DNA from: Alphaproteobacteria bacterium
Lineage (GTDB): Bacteria; Pseudomonadota; Alphaproteobacteria; Rhizobiales; Devosiaceae
DNA: 12,086 nucleotides
Direction: 5' to 3'
Assembly: GCA_018820005.1 (NCBI GenBank)
Contig: JAHJOS010000669.1
Coordinates: 1-12,086 of the forward strand
Positions within the stretch are counted from its first letter, which is position 1. Each line of letters begins with the position of its first letter. Below, in pieces: positions 1 to 5,667 of this stretch. The position numbers and the translations under genes were made by a program. The notes beneath the pieces are model-generated. The model did not search any database and was not told where the DNA came from. It was given only the letters and a program-made list of their open reading frames with translations.

Positions 1-602
1 AGCGGCGACACCGGCTTGAACAATTGCACCAGCGGATTGAGCGCCCCGTTGAACGATCGGCTGAGCCCCGAGGCAATGCCGAGGGGCACGGCGATGATGG
101 TGGCAATGGCAAAGCCAAGGCCCACGGTTTTGAGCGAGGTCAGGATCTGGTCAAGAAAGGTTGGCTTGCCGGTATAGGCGCGATCCCTGACCTCGTCGGA
201 CTTCCCCTCGGCCACCAGCGCAGCATTGCGCTCGTCCTGTTTGGCGAGGAATTCGGCTTCCTTGCCGCGCTCGGCGACATGGTCCTGCCAGAGCGAGCCG
301 GCCTGTTCCCATACCTGGGCCGGGCCCGGAATGGCGCCCAGCGAGGTCTGCACCTGCGGGGCCAGCGTGCCCCAGGCCAGCAGGAACACCGCAATGCCCA
401 GTAACGGAAACAGCAGGCGGTCACGCAACTCACCCAGCTGCTCGCGCGGGTTGTCGCCGGCAGCAATCTTGAGCAGGGGCGTCAGCCAGCCCAGGCCCAG
501 CGCATCGAGCCAGCTCGCGGCCCGGTTGATCGTGGTGAACAGTCTCTGGCGCCGTTCGCTGATGATGCGGATTTTGGGAGAGAGGTCGCTTGCAATGCTC
601 AT
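1..602 (-). CDS. nrtB: Nitrate ABC transporter permease NrtB (partial, C-terminus beyond left edge)
   Basis: Membrane subunit of an NrtABC-type nitrate/nitrite importer. The visible 200 residues start with a cytoplasmic N-terminus (1-62) and a first membrane helix at about 63-82 (RLLFPLLGIAVFLLAWGTL). A polar, charged loop follows (about 100-148), then a second hydrophobic segment at 156-180 (TVGLGFAIATIIAVPLGIASG) that begins the BPD-type permease domain. The long charged insertion before the permease core resembles NrtB-type permeases. The ATG at 600-602 has an AGGA 8 bases upstream. The gene lies 67 bases behind nrtA, separated by a strong hairpin, and is surely co-transcribed with it. The domain carrying the EAA loop and the ATPase gene should lie beyond the left edge. 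The family call rests on sequence pattern and on the adjacent nrtA, nasS and nasT; permeases for cyanate, bicarbonate or taurine are related but less likely here. Confidence 0.85.
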   Translation of the reverse strand, partial: MSIASDLSPKIRIISERRQRLFTTINRAASWLDALGLGWLTPLLKIAAGDNPREQLGELRDRLLFPLLGIAVFLLAWGTLAPQVQTSLGAIPGPAQVWEQAGSLWQDHVAERGKEAEFLAKQDERNAALVAEGKSDEVRDRAYTGKPTFLDQILTSLKTVGLGFAIATIIAVPLGIASGLSRSFNGALNPLVQLFKPVSP

Positions 603-629
603 CGGTGCGGTCCTGTGCAGGGAGAGTTT

Positions 630-652
630 GTGGCCGCCAGCGCGGCGGCCAC
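630..652 (-). promoter_or_regulatory. Intercistronic stem-loop between nrtA and nrtB
   Basis: A perfect 9-base inverted repeat, GTGGCCGCC and GGCGGCCAC, surrounds a 5-base loop 18 bases after the nrtA stop codon. No U-run follows on the minus strand, so it is unlikely to be a full intrinsic terminator. Such stem-loops behind binding-protein genes commonly protect the upstream mRNA from 3' exonucleases or cause partial termination, giving more binding protein than permease. The repeat is seen directly; the role is inferred. Confidence 0.55.
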
Positions 653-669
653 CGGGATGCGGGCGAACG

Positions 670-2091
670 CTATTGCGCGCTGACGATGTCGGAGCCGACC
701 ACTGTCTCGCCGGTTTTGAGGCCAATCGTGAGGCTGTCGATATAGGCGTTGGGGGTGCGGCCGTCGTAGCTGATGCCATCGATGAAATCGGCCGTGGCAG
801 GCTTATAGCCATCGGTGTCCCACGGGACATCGGCTTTCTCGATGAGGCCCTCGTCGACCAGCGCCTGGGCAGCCTTGAGGTAGATGTCGGGGCGATAGAC
901 CGATTTGGCGACTTCGTCATACCAGCTGTCGGGCTTGTCGTCGGCGATCTGGCCCCAGCGGCGCATCTGGGTCAGGTACCAGATGGCGTCGGAGTAGTAG
1001 GGGTAGGTCGCAAAGTACCGATAGAACACGTTGAAGTCGGGCACGGAGCGCTTGTCGCCCGGCTCATATTCGAAAGTGCCGGTCATCGAATTGGCGATAA
1101 CGGCGGCGTCTGCCCCGACATAGTCGGACCGTGCCAGGATCTCGACAGCCTCGGCGCGGTTGGCGTTGTCGTTTTCGTCCAGCCATTTGGCCGCGCGGAT
1201 CAGCGCCTTGGTGATGGCGATTGTGGTGTTGGGGTTGGTCTCGGCGAAGGCCTCGGTGATACCAAACACTTTCTCGGGGTTGTTCTTCCAGATTTCGTAA
1301 TCGGTGATGACAGGCACGCCGATCTTCTTGAACACCGCAGCCTGGTTCCACGGCTCGCCCACGTCGTAGCCATCAATCGTGCCGGCCTCCATGGTCGAGG
1401 GCATTTGTGGTGGCGGCGTCACCGACAGGAAAGCCTGCGCACTGATCTGCCCGGAGGCATCTTCGGGGGAATAGAAGCCGGGATTGATGCCACCAGCGGC
1501 CAGCCAGTAGCGCAGCTCGTAATTATGGGTGGAGACGGGGAACACCATGCCCATGTTGAACGGGCGGCCTTGGGCGGCATAGGCGTCGAGCACTGGTTTG
1601 AGGGTGGCCGCGGAAATCGGGTGCTGCGGCTTGCCATCAGCATCAAGCGGCACGCCGGGCTTCATCATATCCCACACGGCGTTGGACACCGTGATGCCAT
1701 TGCCATTGAGATCCATCGAGAACGGCGTGATGATTTTGGCAGCGGTGCCATAGCCCAAGGTGGCCGCCAGCGGCTGGCCGGCCAGCATGTGCGCGCCATC
1801 GAGTTCGCCCGTGATGACGCCGTCGAGCAGAACTTTCCAGTTGGCCTGCGGGATCAGGGTGACGAACAGGCCCTCGTCTTCGAAATAGCCCTTCTCATAG
1901 GCGACCGCGAGCGGCGCCATGTCGGTGAGTTTGATGAAGCCGAACTTGAGTTCGTCCTTTTCCAGTTCCAGCTTGGCGGCTGCAGCAGGGCCAATCAATG
2001 CGGAAGCAGCGAACAGGCCCAGGGCCAGCGATCTCAGCACCGTTCGTCTTGGGTAGGCGATCGAGGGTTTTCCGACAGAGGCCTGCGTCAT
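670..2091 (-). CDS. nrtA: Periplasmic nitrate/nitrite-binding protein NrtA
   Basis: Substrate-binding subunit of the nitrate ABC importer, 473 aa, of the NrtA/CmpA family. The N-terminus carries an export signal with a twin-arginine-like motif (PRRTVLRS, about residues 14-21), a hydrophobic stretch (22-36) and an AAA cleavage region near 37-39, so export by Tat or Sec is likely. The mature part shows the family hallmarks: FGFIKLTDMAPLAVAYEKGYF (about 50-70), AGQPLAATLGYG (104-115), THNYELRYWLAAGGI (188-202), DGYDVGEPWN (240-249) and YPYYSDAIWYLTQMRRWGQI (363-382). The open frame extends upstream to 2211, but ATG 2089-2091 is preferred: it has AAGGAG 6 bases upstream, gives a proper signal peptide, and avoids coding through the terminator hairpin in the leader. 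HNYELRYW and VGEPWN recur in NasS, showing the common origin of transporter and sensor. Expression is probably controlled by the sigma-54 promoter and the ANTAR leader upstream. Confidence 0.93.
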   Translation of the reverse strand: MTQASVGKPSIAYPRRTVLRSLALGLFAASALIGPAAAAKLELEKDELKFGFIKLTDMAPLAVAYEKGYFEDEGLFVTLIPQANWKVLLDGVITGELDGAHMLAGQPLAATLGYGTAAKIITPFSMDLNGNGITVSNAVWDMMKPGVPLDADGKPQHPISAATLKPVLDAYAAQGRPFNMGMVFPVSTHNYELRYWLAAGGINPGFYSPEDASGQISAQAFLSVTPPPQMPSTMEAGTIDGYDVGEPWNQAAVFKKIGVPVITDYEIWKNNPEKVFGITEAFAETNPNTTIAITKALIRAAKWLDENDNANRAEAVEILARSDYVGADAAVIANSMTGTFEYEPGDKRSVPDFNVFYRYFATYPYYSDAIWYLTQMRRWGQIADDKPDSWYDEVAKSVYRPDIYLKAAQALVDEGLIEKADVPWDTDGYKPATADFIDGISYDGRTPNAYIDSLTIGLKTGETVVGSDIVSAQ

Positions 2092-2097
2092 CAAGTT

Positions 2098-2103
2098 CTC
2101 CTT
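2098..2103 (-). promoter_or_regulatory. Ribosome binding site of nrtA
   Basis: AAGGAG on the minus strand lies 6 bases before the ATG at 2089-2091. It decides the start in favour of this codon over the in-frame start at 2211, which lies inside the regulatory leader. Confidence 0.8.
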
Positions 2104-2140
2104 TGCACCGAGACCGAGGTGACCCTGAGAACGCCCTGCA

Positions 2141-2206
2141 AAACAAAAAAGCCGCCAACTGACAGACACCGAGCGAATGCTCGACATCAGACCAGTTGGC
2201 GGCTTT
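2141..2206 (-). terminator. Leader attenuator terminator of the nrt operon
   Basis: The minus-strand RNA has a perfect 14-bp stem, AAAGCCGCCAACTG (2193-2206) with CAGTTGGCGGCTTT (2148-2161), followed at once by a U-rich tail (TTTGTTTTG, ending near 2140). The 31-base interior folds further: positions 2179-2188 pair with 2165-2174 over 10 bp including three G-U pairs, closing a 4-base loop, so the whole is nearly one long hairpin. It lies 50 bases before the nrtA start, so it acts on the leader and not behind a gene. Its 5' arm contains 10 of the 14 bases of the second ANTAR hairpin, so the two structures exclude each other. This is the arrangement of a transcription antitermination switch. 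Confidence 0.88.
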
Positions 2207-2210
2207 GCCA
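2197..2210 (-). promoter_or_regulatory. ANTAR target hairpin 2 (antiterminator)
   Basis: The minus-strand RNA reads TGGC-AAAGCC-GCCA, a 4-bp stem closing a six-base loop with A at loop position 1 and G at position 4. This is the A-x-x-G-x-x loop known for RNA targets of ANTAR proteins such as NasR, EutV and NasT. It follows hairpin 1 after 5 bases. Positions 2197-2206 also belong to the 5' arm of the terminator, so binding here would block terminator formation. The stem is short, as is common for the second hairpin of such pairs. The role is inferred from pattern and context. Confidence 0.75.
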
Positions 2211-2215
2211 TGTAG

Positions 2216-2235
2216 GGCGCCCGTCAGTGGACACC
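2216..2235 (-). promoter_or_regulatory. ANTAR target hairpin 1
   Basis: The minus-strand RNA GGTGTCC-ACTGAC-GGGCGCC forms a 7-bp stem with two G-U pairs and a six-base loop, again with A at position 1 and G at position 4. Together with hairpin 2 it makes the tandem two-hairpin motif recognised by dimeric ANTAR antiterminators. It begins about 35 bases after the start site predicted from the sigma-54 promoter. The adjacent nasT gene encodes the expected binder. Confidence 0.75.
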
Positions 2236-2280
2236 AATATTTGCGAGCGCCTTATGAGCAACTCACCTCAGCGACAACAA

Positions 2281-2296
2281 TGCACGAAGCGTGCCA
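2281..2296 (-). promoter_or_regulatory. Sigma-54 (RpoN) -24/-12 promoter for nrtAB
   Basis: The minus strand reads TGGCACGCTTCGTGCA. Against the established -24/-12 consensus TGGCACG-N4-TTGCA only one position differs (G for the first T of TTGCA), and the spacing between GG and GC is exact. Transcription should start near 2268-2271, giving a leader of about 178 bases that contains both ANTAR hairpins and the terminator. RpoN control fits activation by NtrC under nitrogen limitation, as in the Klebsiella nasF operon. No convincing NtrC site was recognised upstream. Confidence 0.72.
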
Positions 2297-2435
2297 AACG
2301 CGCGGCGGCGTAGAAAAATATGAAAAAACAGTAGCTTGGCGGCTTCTGGCGAATGTCCCGCACGGGGCGGCGGTACAGGAGTTCGGCCCAAAAAGGCAGC
2401 AGATGCAAAATCTTTAAGCACAGCCCGAAATTGAA

Positions 2436-3638
2436 TCAGCCCAGATCGCGCTGGCTCTCGATGTAGTTCTCCAGCTGCGACGGGTCGAAATTGCGATCGT
2501 CAAAGAAGCCCTCGGGCCCCATGGCCAACCCGTCAACGCTCCGCGCTGGGAGTGTCTGCTCAAGTCGGGCATTGTCCGCTGGAAGGGCCACCCCAAGCGG
2601 GGCCAGCGCCGCCCGATAAAGGTCGGGGCGGAATGTCGCCGCGGCCCGGCTGGCCAGGGCGGGCGAAAAGCCGACTTCACCCCAGCGCACCATCTGGGAA
2701 TAGAACCACAGCGCGTGGCTCTGCCAGGGGAAATTGGCCGCATGGGCAAAGGGCACGTAGAAATCCGGCACGGCCGCGATCTGCCCGCCACCGATATCGA
2801 GTCGTCCGTCCAGCGCGCGCTGCACCAGTTCGGCCGGCTGGCCCAGATAGGCCGGAGCCGACATAATGTCGGCGATTTCGGCGTGGTTGGCGGGCTCGCC
2901 GCACCAGATCGCGGCAAAGTGCATGGCGCGGATCAGTGCGGCCAGCGTCTCCGGATTGTCCTGCGCCCAGGCAGCGCGCATCCCCAGCACCTTGTCCGGG
3001 CTGGAGCGCCAGATCGCGGCCTTGACCGTAGCGATGCGGGCACCCTTTGTGGCAACGCCCACACTGTTCCATGGTTCGCCCACGCAATAGCCATCAATAC
3101 CGCCTGAGCCAAGCGCATCGGGCAGCAAGGGGGGCGGCAGAACCACGATCTCCACGTCACGATCGGGCCGTATGCCGCTGGCGGCCATCCAGTAGCGCAA
3201 CTCATAATTGTGCGACGAACTCTGGTGCACGACGCCAAAGCGCAGCTTGCGCGCCGACGCGCCAACCACCTTGGCAAGCGCCTGTCCGGTGCCCAGTGCA
3301 TCCAGATTGCCAGGCGCGCCAGCCTCGCGCATGGCCGACCACAAATCGTCGCTGACGGTGATCGCGTTATTGCCCAGGCCCAGCACCATGGGGGTAATCA
3401 TGTCGGCGGCGAGCGGATTGAGCCCCAGCGTGGCGGCCAGCGGCATTGGTGCCAGCATCTGGGCGATATCGAAATGACCAACGGCAGCACGATCGCGGAT
3501 ATTGGCCCACGACGTTTCGCGCACCAGCTGCAGCTCGATCCCCTGGGCCTGGGCAAAGCCTTTTTCGCGCGCCAGCACCAGCAGAACGCTATCGAGCAAG
3601 GGCAAAAAACCGGCCGTGATATGGGTGAGCGCTGTCAT
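2436..3638 (-). CDS. nasS: Cytoplasmic nitrate/nitrite sensor NasS
   Basis: NrtA-like protein of 400 aa that starts directly in the binding fold (MTALTHITAGFLPLLDSVLL) with no signal peptide, so it stays in the cytoplasm. Family motifs shared with the transporter protein are AQMLAPMPLAATLGLNPL (59-76), SSHNYELRYWMAASGI (141-156), DGYCVGEPWN (182-191) and FPWQSHALWFYSQMVRWGEV (303-322). In characterised NasST systems the protein binds NasT without ligand and releases it when nitrate or nitrite binds. The start ATG at 3636-3638 has AGGA 6 bases upstream. That AGGA overlaps the TAG stop of nasT (3647-3649), so translation of the two genes is probably coupled. NasS is distinguished from a second transporter protein by the missing export signal and the neighbouring ANTAR gene. 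Confidence 0.93.
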   Translation of the reverse strand: MTALTHITAGFLPLLDSVLLVLAREKGFAQAQGIELQLVRETSWANIRDRAAVGHFDIAQMLAPMPLAATLGLNPLAADMITPMVLGLGNNAITVSDDLWSAMREAGAPGNLDALGTGQALAKVVGASARKLRFGVVHQSSSHNYELRYWMAASGIRPDRDVEIVVLPPPLLPDALGSGGIDGYCVGEPWNSVGVATKGARIATVKAAIWRSSPDKVLGMRAAWAQDNPETLAALIRAMHFAAIWCGEPANHAEIADIMSAPAYLGQPAELVQRALDGRLDIGGGQIAAVPDFYVPFAHAANFPWQSHALWFYSQMVRWGEVGFSPALASRAAATFRPDLYRAALAPLGVALPADNARLEQTLPARSVDGLAMGPEGFFDDRNFDPSQLENYIESQRDLG

Positions 3639-3646
3639 GGCAATTC

Positions 3647-4237
3647 CTATGGCCCCAACAAATCTGCGGCGGTGATCAGACTTTGGGCAATATCGACCAT
3701 GCGCCGGTTCTGGTTCATCGCGGTGGTGCGCAAGAGGGAATAGGCATCGGCCTCCGAGAGCCCCCTGGTGCGCATGATGATGGCTTTGGCCTGGTCGATC
3801 AGCTTGCGATCCTCCAGTTCCGATCGCGCCTGTTCCAGCTCGCGGCGCAGGCGCGCAAAGGCGTTGAAGCGCGAAATAGCCATATCCATGATTGGTTTGA
3901 CGCGCTCTTTCTTGAGCCCATCCACCACATAGGCAGAGACGCCCGCCGCGACGGCCTTTTCGATCATCACCCCATCGGAGCGATCCACGAACATGGCGAT
4001 GGGCCGCTCAATCGCGCGCGAGAGCGAGAAGAAATGCTCCAGCATGTCGCGCTTGGGGTTTTCCAGATCGATGACGAACACATCAGGCATCGTCTCCTTG
4101 ATGGTGCGACCGACCTCGTTGACATCGTGGATCACCGCCACATGCGTGTGCCCCGCCTCGCGCAGCCCATCCTCGATGATGGTAGCGCGGATGCGGTTCT
4201 CGTCGATAATCAGGATAGACAGTTCAGCGTTGCTCAT
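3647..4237 (-). CDS. nasT: ANTAR-domain transcription antiterminator NasT
   Basis: RNA-binding response-regulator-like protein, 196 aa. Residues 1-120 form a receiver-like domain: acidic pair D12-E13, and D57 in VIDLENP at the position of a phosphoacceptor. Residues 123-145 are a charged, probably coiled-coil linker. The C-terminal ANTAR domain (about 140-192) reads DRKLIDQAKAIIMRTRGLSE, then DAYSLLRTTAMNQNRRMVDIA. In this family NasS binding inhibits NasT; free NasT stabilises two-hairpin RNA motifs and prevents termination. Just such a motif stands before nrtA. The frame is open to 4330, but the ATG at 4235-4237 (MSNAELSILIIDENR) matches the usual family start; its ribosome site is weak, so the start is less certain than the gene. 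Spacing to nasS is 8 bases. Confidence 0.93.
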   Translation of the reverse strand: MSNAELSILIIDENRIRATIIEDGLREAGHTHVAVIHDVNEVGRTIKETMPDVFVIDLENPKRDMLEHFFSLSRAIERPIAMFVDRSDGVMIEKAVAAGVSAYVVDGLKKERVKPIMDMAISRFNAFARLRRELEQARSELEDRKLIDQAKAIIMRTRGLSEADAYSLLRTTAMNQNRRMVDIAQSLITAADLLGP

Positions 4238-4616
4238 CTGTCGGGCACTAATGCCACTGCTCACAAAAAGCGCAAGGGCCGAAAATGCACGGATCGAATG
4301 CACATGGGGATAGCCTACTGCCCCATTCATGAGACGACAGCCAGGCCGCTAACCTTGGAATTGTCACAGCGGGCACTGGGTCGAGTGCGTTACCCCACGT
4401 CGGGAAAGCCGCAAAAAGCGGGCCTAGACAAGCTGATATGAGATCGCGTCGAAAGCCAGATCCGGAGCGTGCTGGAAGCCTGACACCAGCAAGCTGTTCA
4501 ACGCATCGTCCAGGCAGCGCAAAGGTGGGAGCTTGGTCAATCACCCCCATAAGGGCCGACGCGAGAGCCATTCGCCCGCGTCGGCCTGATTGTCTGGTCC
4601 TGGTGTTGGCGCGACC
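4238..4616. other. Gene-free region between dctP and nasT
   Basis: These 379 bases hold no convincing coding sequence. One open frame on the minus strand lacks recognisable motifs and a ribosome site. The region should carry the nasTS promoter, but no clear -35/-10 or -24/-12 pair was found. Visible elements are the inverted repeat behind dctP (4554-4586), a small CCGC-AAAAA-GCGG hairpin near 4412-4424, and a direct repeat of AATGCAC about 15 bases apart (near 4284-4303) that could be a binding site for an unknown regulator. Confidence 0.6.
4554..4586 (-). terminator. Inverted repeat behind dctP, possible terminator
   Basis: A perfect 10-base inverted repeat, GGCCGACGCG and CGCGTCGGCC, encloses 13 bases and begins 30 bases after the dctP stop. 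It is very GC-rich but has no U-run on the minus strand (it is followed by CTTATG) and only a weak one on the plus strand. It may act as a factor-assisted terminator or protect the mRNA end of the TRAP operon. Confidence 0.5.
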
Positions 4617-5621
4617 TTACTTCTTCAAGGCTTCCAGCAGCGTATCGACGATCTCGTTGCCGGCGCGTTCGCGCACCATGTCAACCACACCTGTGGTCTT
4701 GTCCTGGAACTGCGCCAGTTCTTCGGGTGTCAGGTCAATGATGGTCATATGGGTTTCCAGCTCGGCGCGCTGGCTGTCCTGCAGCTCGGCCTGCACGTCC
4801 CATTCGTACTTGGTGGCAACATCAAAGCTCTCGTCCACAGCTTTCTGCAGGTCTTCGGGCAGGCTGTTGTACCAGCTCAAGCTCACAGCATTCACATTGG
4901 CCAGCAGGATGTGGTTGGTGTTGATCAGATATTTCTGCACTTCGTAGAAGCGCTGGCTCAGGATGTGCCCATAGGGATTTTCCTGTGCATCGACCACGCC
5001 CTGCTGCAGCGCACCATAGAGTTCGGTGAAGGCGATCGGGGTCGGCGATGCGCCCAGATCACGCCAGATCGCGATATGGATCGGGTTTTCCTGCACGCGG
5101 ACACGCAGACCGGCCGCAGCGATGTCGGCTGGGCTATGTACCTCGGTGTCCTTGGTGGTCAAATTGCGGAAGCCGCCATCCATAATGCCCATGAACTTGA
5201 GGCCCTTGGCCTCCATTGCTGCGCTGATGGCGTCGGCCAGCGCGCCTTCGTTGAGCAGCGCATAGCGGGCATCCTTGTCCGCCGGCATCACGTAGGGGAT
5301 GTCGAACACGGCAAGCTCGGGCACGAACTGCACGGCAGCCGAGCTCGACATGGGGGCAAACTGGATGTCGCCGAAGATCGCGCTTTCCATGGTCTCACGG
5401 TCGCCGCCCAGCGCGCCGCCGCCCTGGTCGACCACGTCGATGCGGCCATTGCTGCGCTGCTCGATCTCTGTCTCGAGGCGCTGAAACGCCTGGTAGATCG
5501 GATGCTTGGTGTCCGACAGCGTATGGGCCATGATCATGGTGTAGTCCTGCGCCACGGCAGGCATAGCGAAAGCCAGTGTCGACAGCAGGGTACCGCTGGT
5601 CAGAAGTGTGGAAATACGCAA
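4617..5621 (-). CDS. dctP: TRAP transporter substrate-binding protein DctP
   Basis: Periplasmic solute receptor of a tripartite ATP-independent transporter, 334 aa, the usual length for DctP. A Sec signal peptide spans about 1-25 (MRISTLLTSGTLLSTLAFAM, then PAVAQ). The mature chain shows the family pattern: MIMAHTLSDTKHPIYQAFQR (29-48), DGGFRNLTT (148-156) with conserved R152, GLRVRVQENP (171-180) with R175 at the position that clamps the substrate carboxylate in the SiaP family, and FTELYGALQQGVVDAQENP (198-216). An acidic substrate is therefore expected. The frame extends to 5717, but that would add residues encoded inside dctM. The TTG at 5619-5621 gives a clean signal peptide and has GGGGAG 7 bases before it. 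The gene is last in its operon, 46 bases behind dctM. Which acid is bound cannot be told from sequence alone. Confidence 0.93.
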   Translation of the reverse strand: MRISTLLTSGTLLSTLAFAMPAVAQDYTMIMAHTLSDTKHPIYQAFQRLETEIEQRSNGRIDVVDQGGGALGGDRETMESAIFGDIQFAPMSSSAAVQFVPELAVFDIPYVMPADKDARYALLNEGALADAISAAMEAKGLKFMGIMDGGFRNLTTKDTEVHSPADIAAAGLRVRVQENPIHIAIWRDLGASPTPIAFTELYGALQQGVVDAQENPYGHILSQRFYEVQKYLINTNHILLANVNAVSLSWYNSLPEDLQKAVDESFDVATKYEWDVQAELQDSQRAELETHMTIIDLTPEELAQFQDKTTGVVDMVRERAGNEIVDTLLEALKK

Positions 5622-5628
5622 GGTCTCT

Positions 5629-5634
5629 CTCCCC
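5629..5634 (-). promoter_or_regulatory. Ribosome binding site of dctP (supports a TTG start)
   Basis: GGGGAG stands 7 bases before the TTG at 5619-5621, and no ATG or GTG lies in the right place before the signal peptide. Confidence 0.7.
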
Positions 5635-5667
5635 TTTTTGGATTGCGTTTGAGTTGGAATGGACGGC

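Noticed and set aside
2092..2211. N-terminal 40-codon extension of nrtA
   Set aside because: It would code through the terminator hairpin and put a long polar segment before the signal peptide; the internal ATG has AAGGAG at ideal spacing.
2281..2296. Reading the GCAC-GTGC inverted repeat as an NtrC binding site
   Set aside because: The half-sites are 5 bases apart, whereas the NtrC consensus needs 7. The same bases fit the -24/-12 promoter with exact spacing.
226..2313. Very long open frame (695 codons) on the plus strand opposite nrtA
   Set aside because: It is the mirror of nrtA in a GC-rich genome. The opposite strand has a full family match with signal peptide and ribosome site, while this frame has low-complexity composition and no recognisable domain.
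4284..4303. Direct AATGCAC repeat upstream of nasT as a defined operator
   Set aside because: Two short copies only, no known consensus matched and no mapped promoter near it; mentioned within the gene-free region but not called.
4238..4330. Upstream start for nasT adding 31 residues
   Set aside because: The receiver domain begins right after the internal ATG and family members start there; the extension has no ribosome site. Some doubt remains because the site at the chosen start is weak too.
4248..4571. Possible small gene on the minus strand upstream of nasT
   Set aside because: No ribosome site, no recognisable motif, and composition unlike the neighbouring genes; it also overlaps the inverted repeat and the nasT start region.
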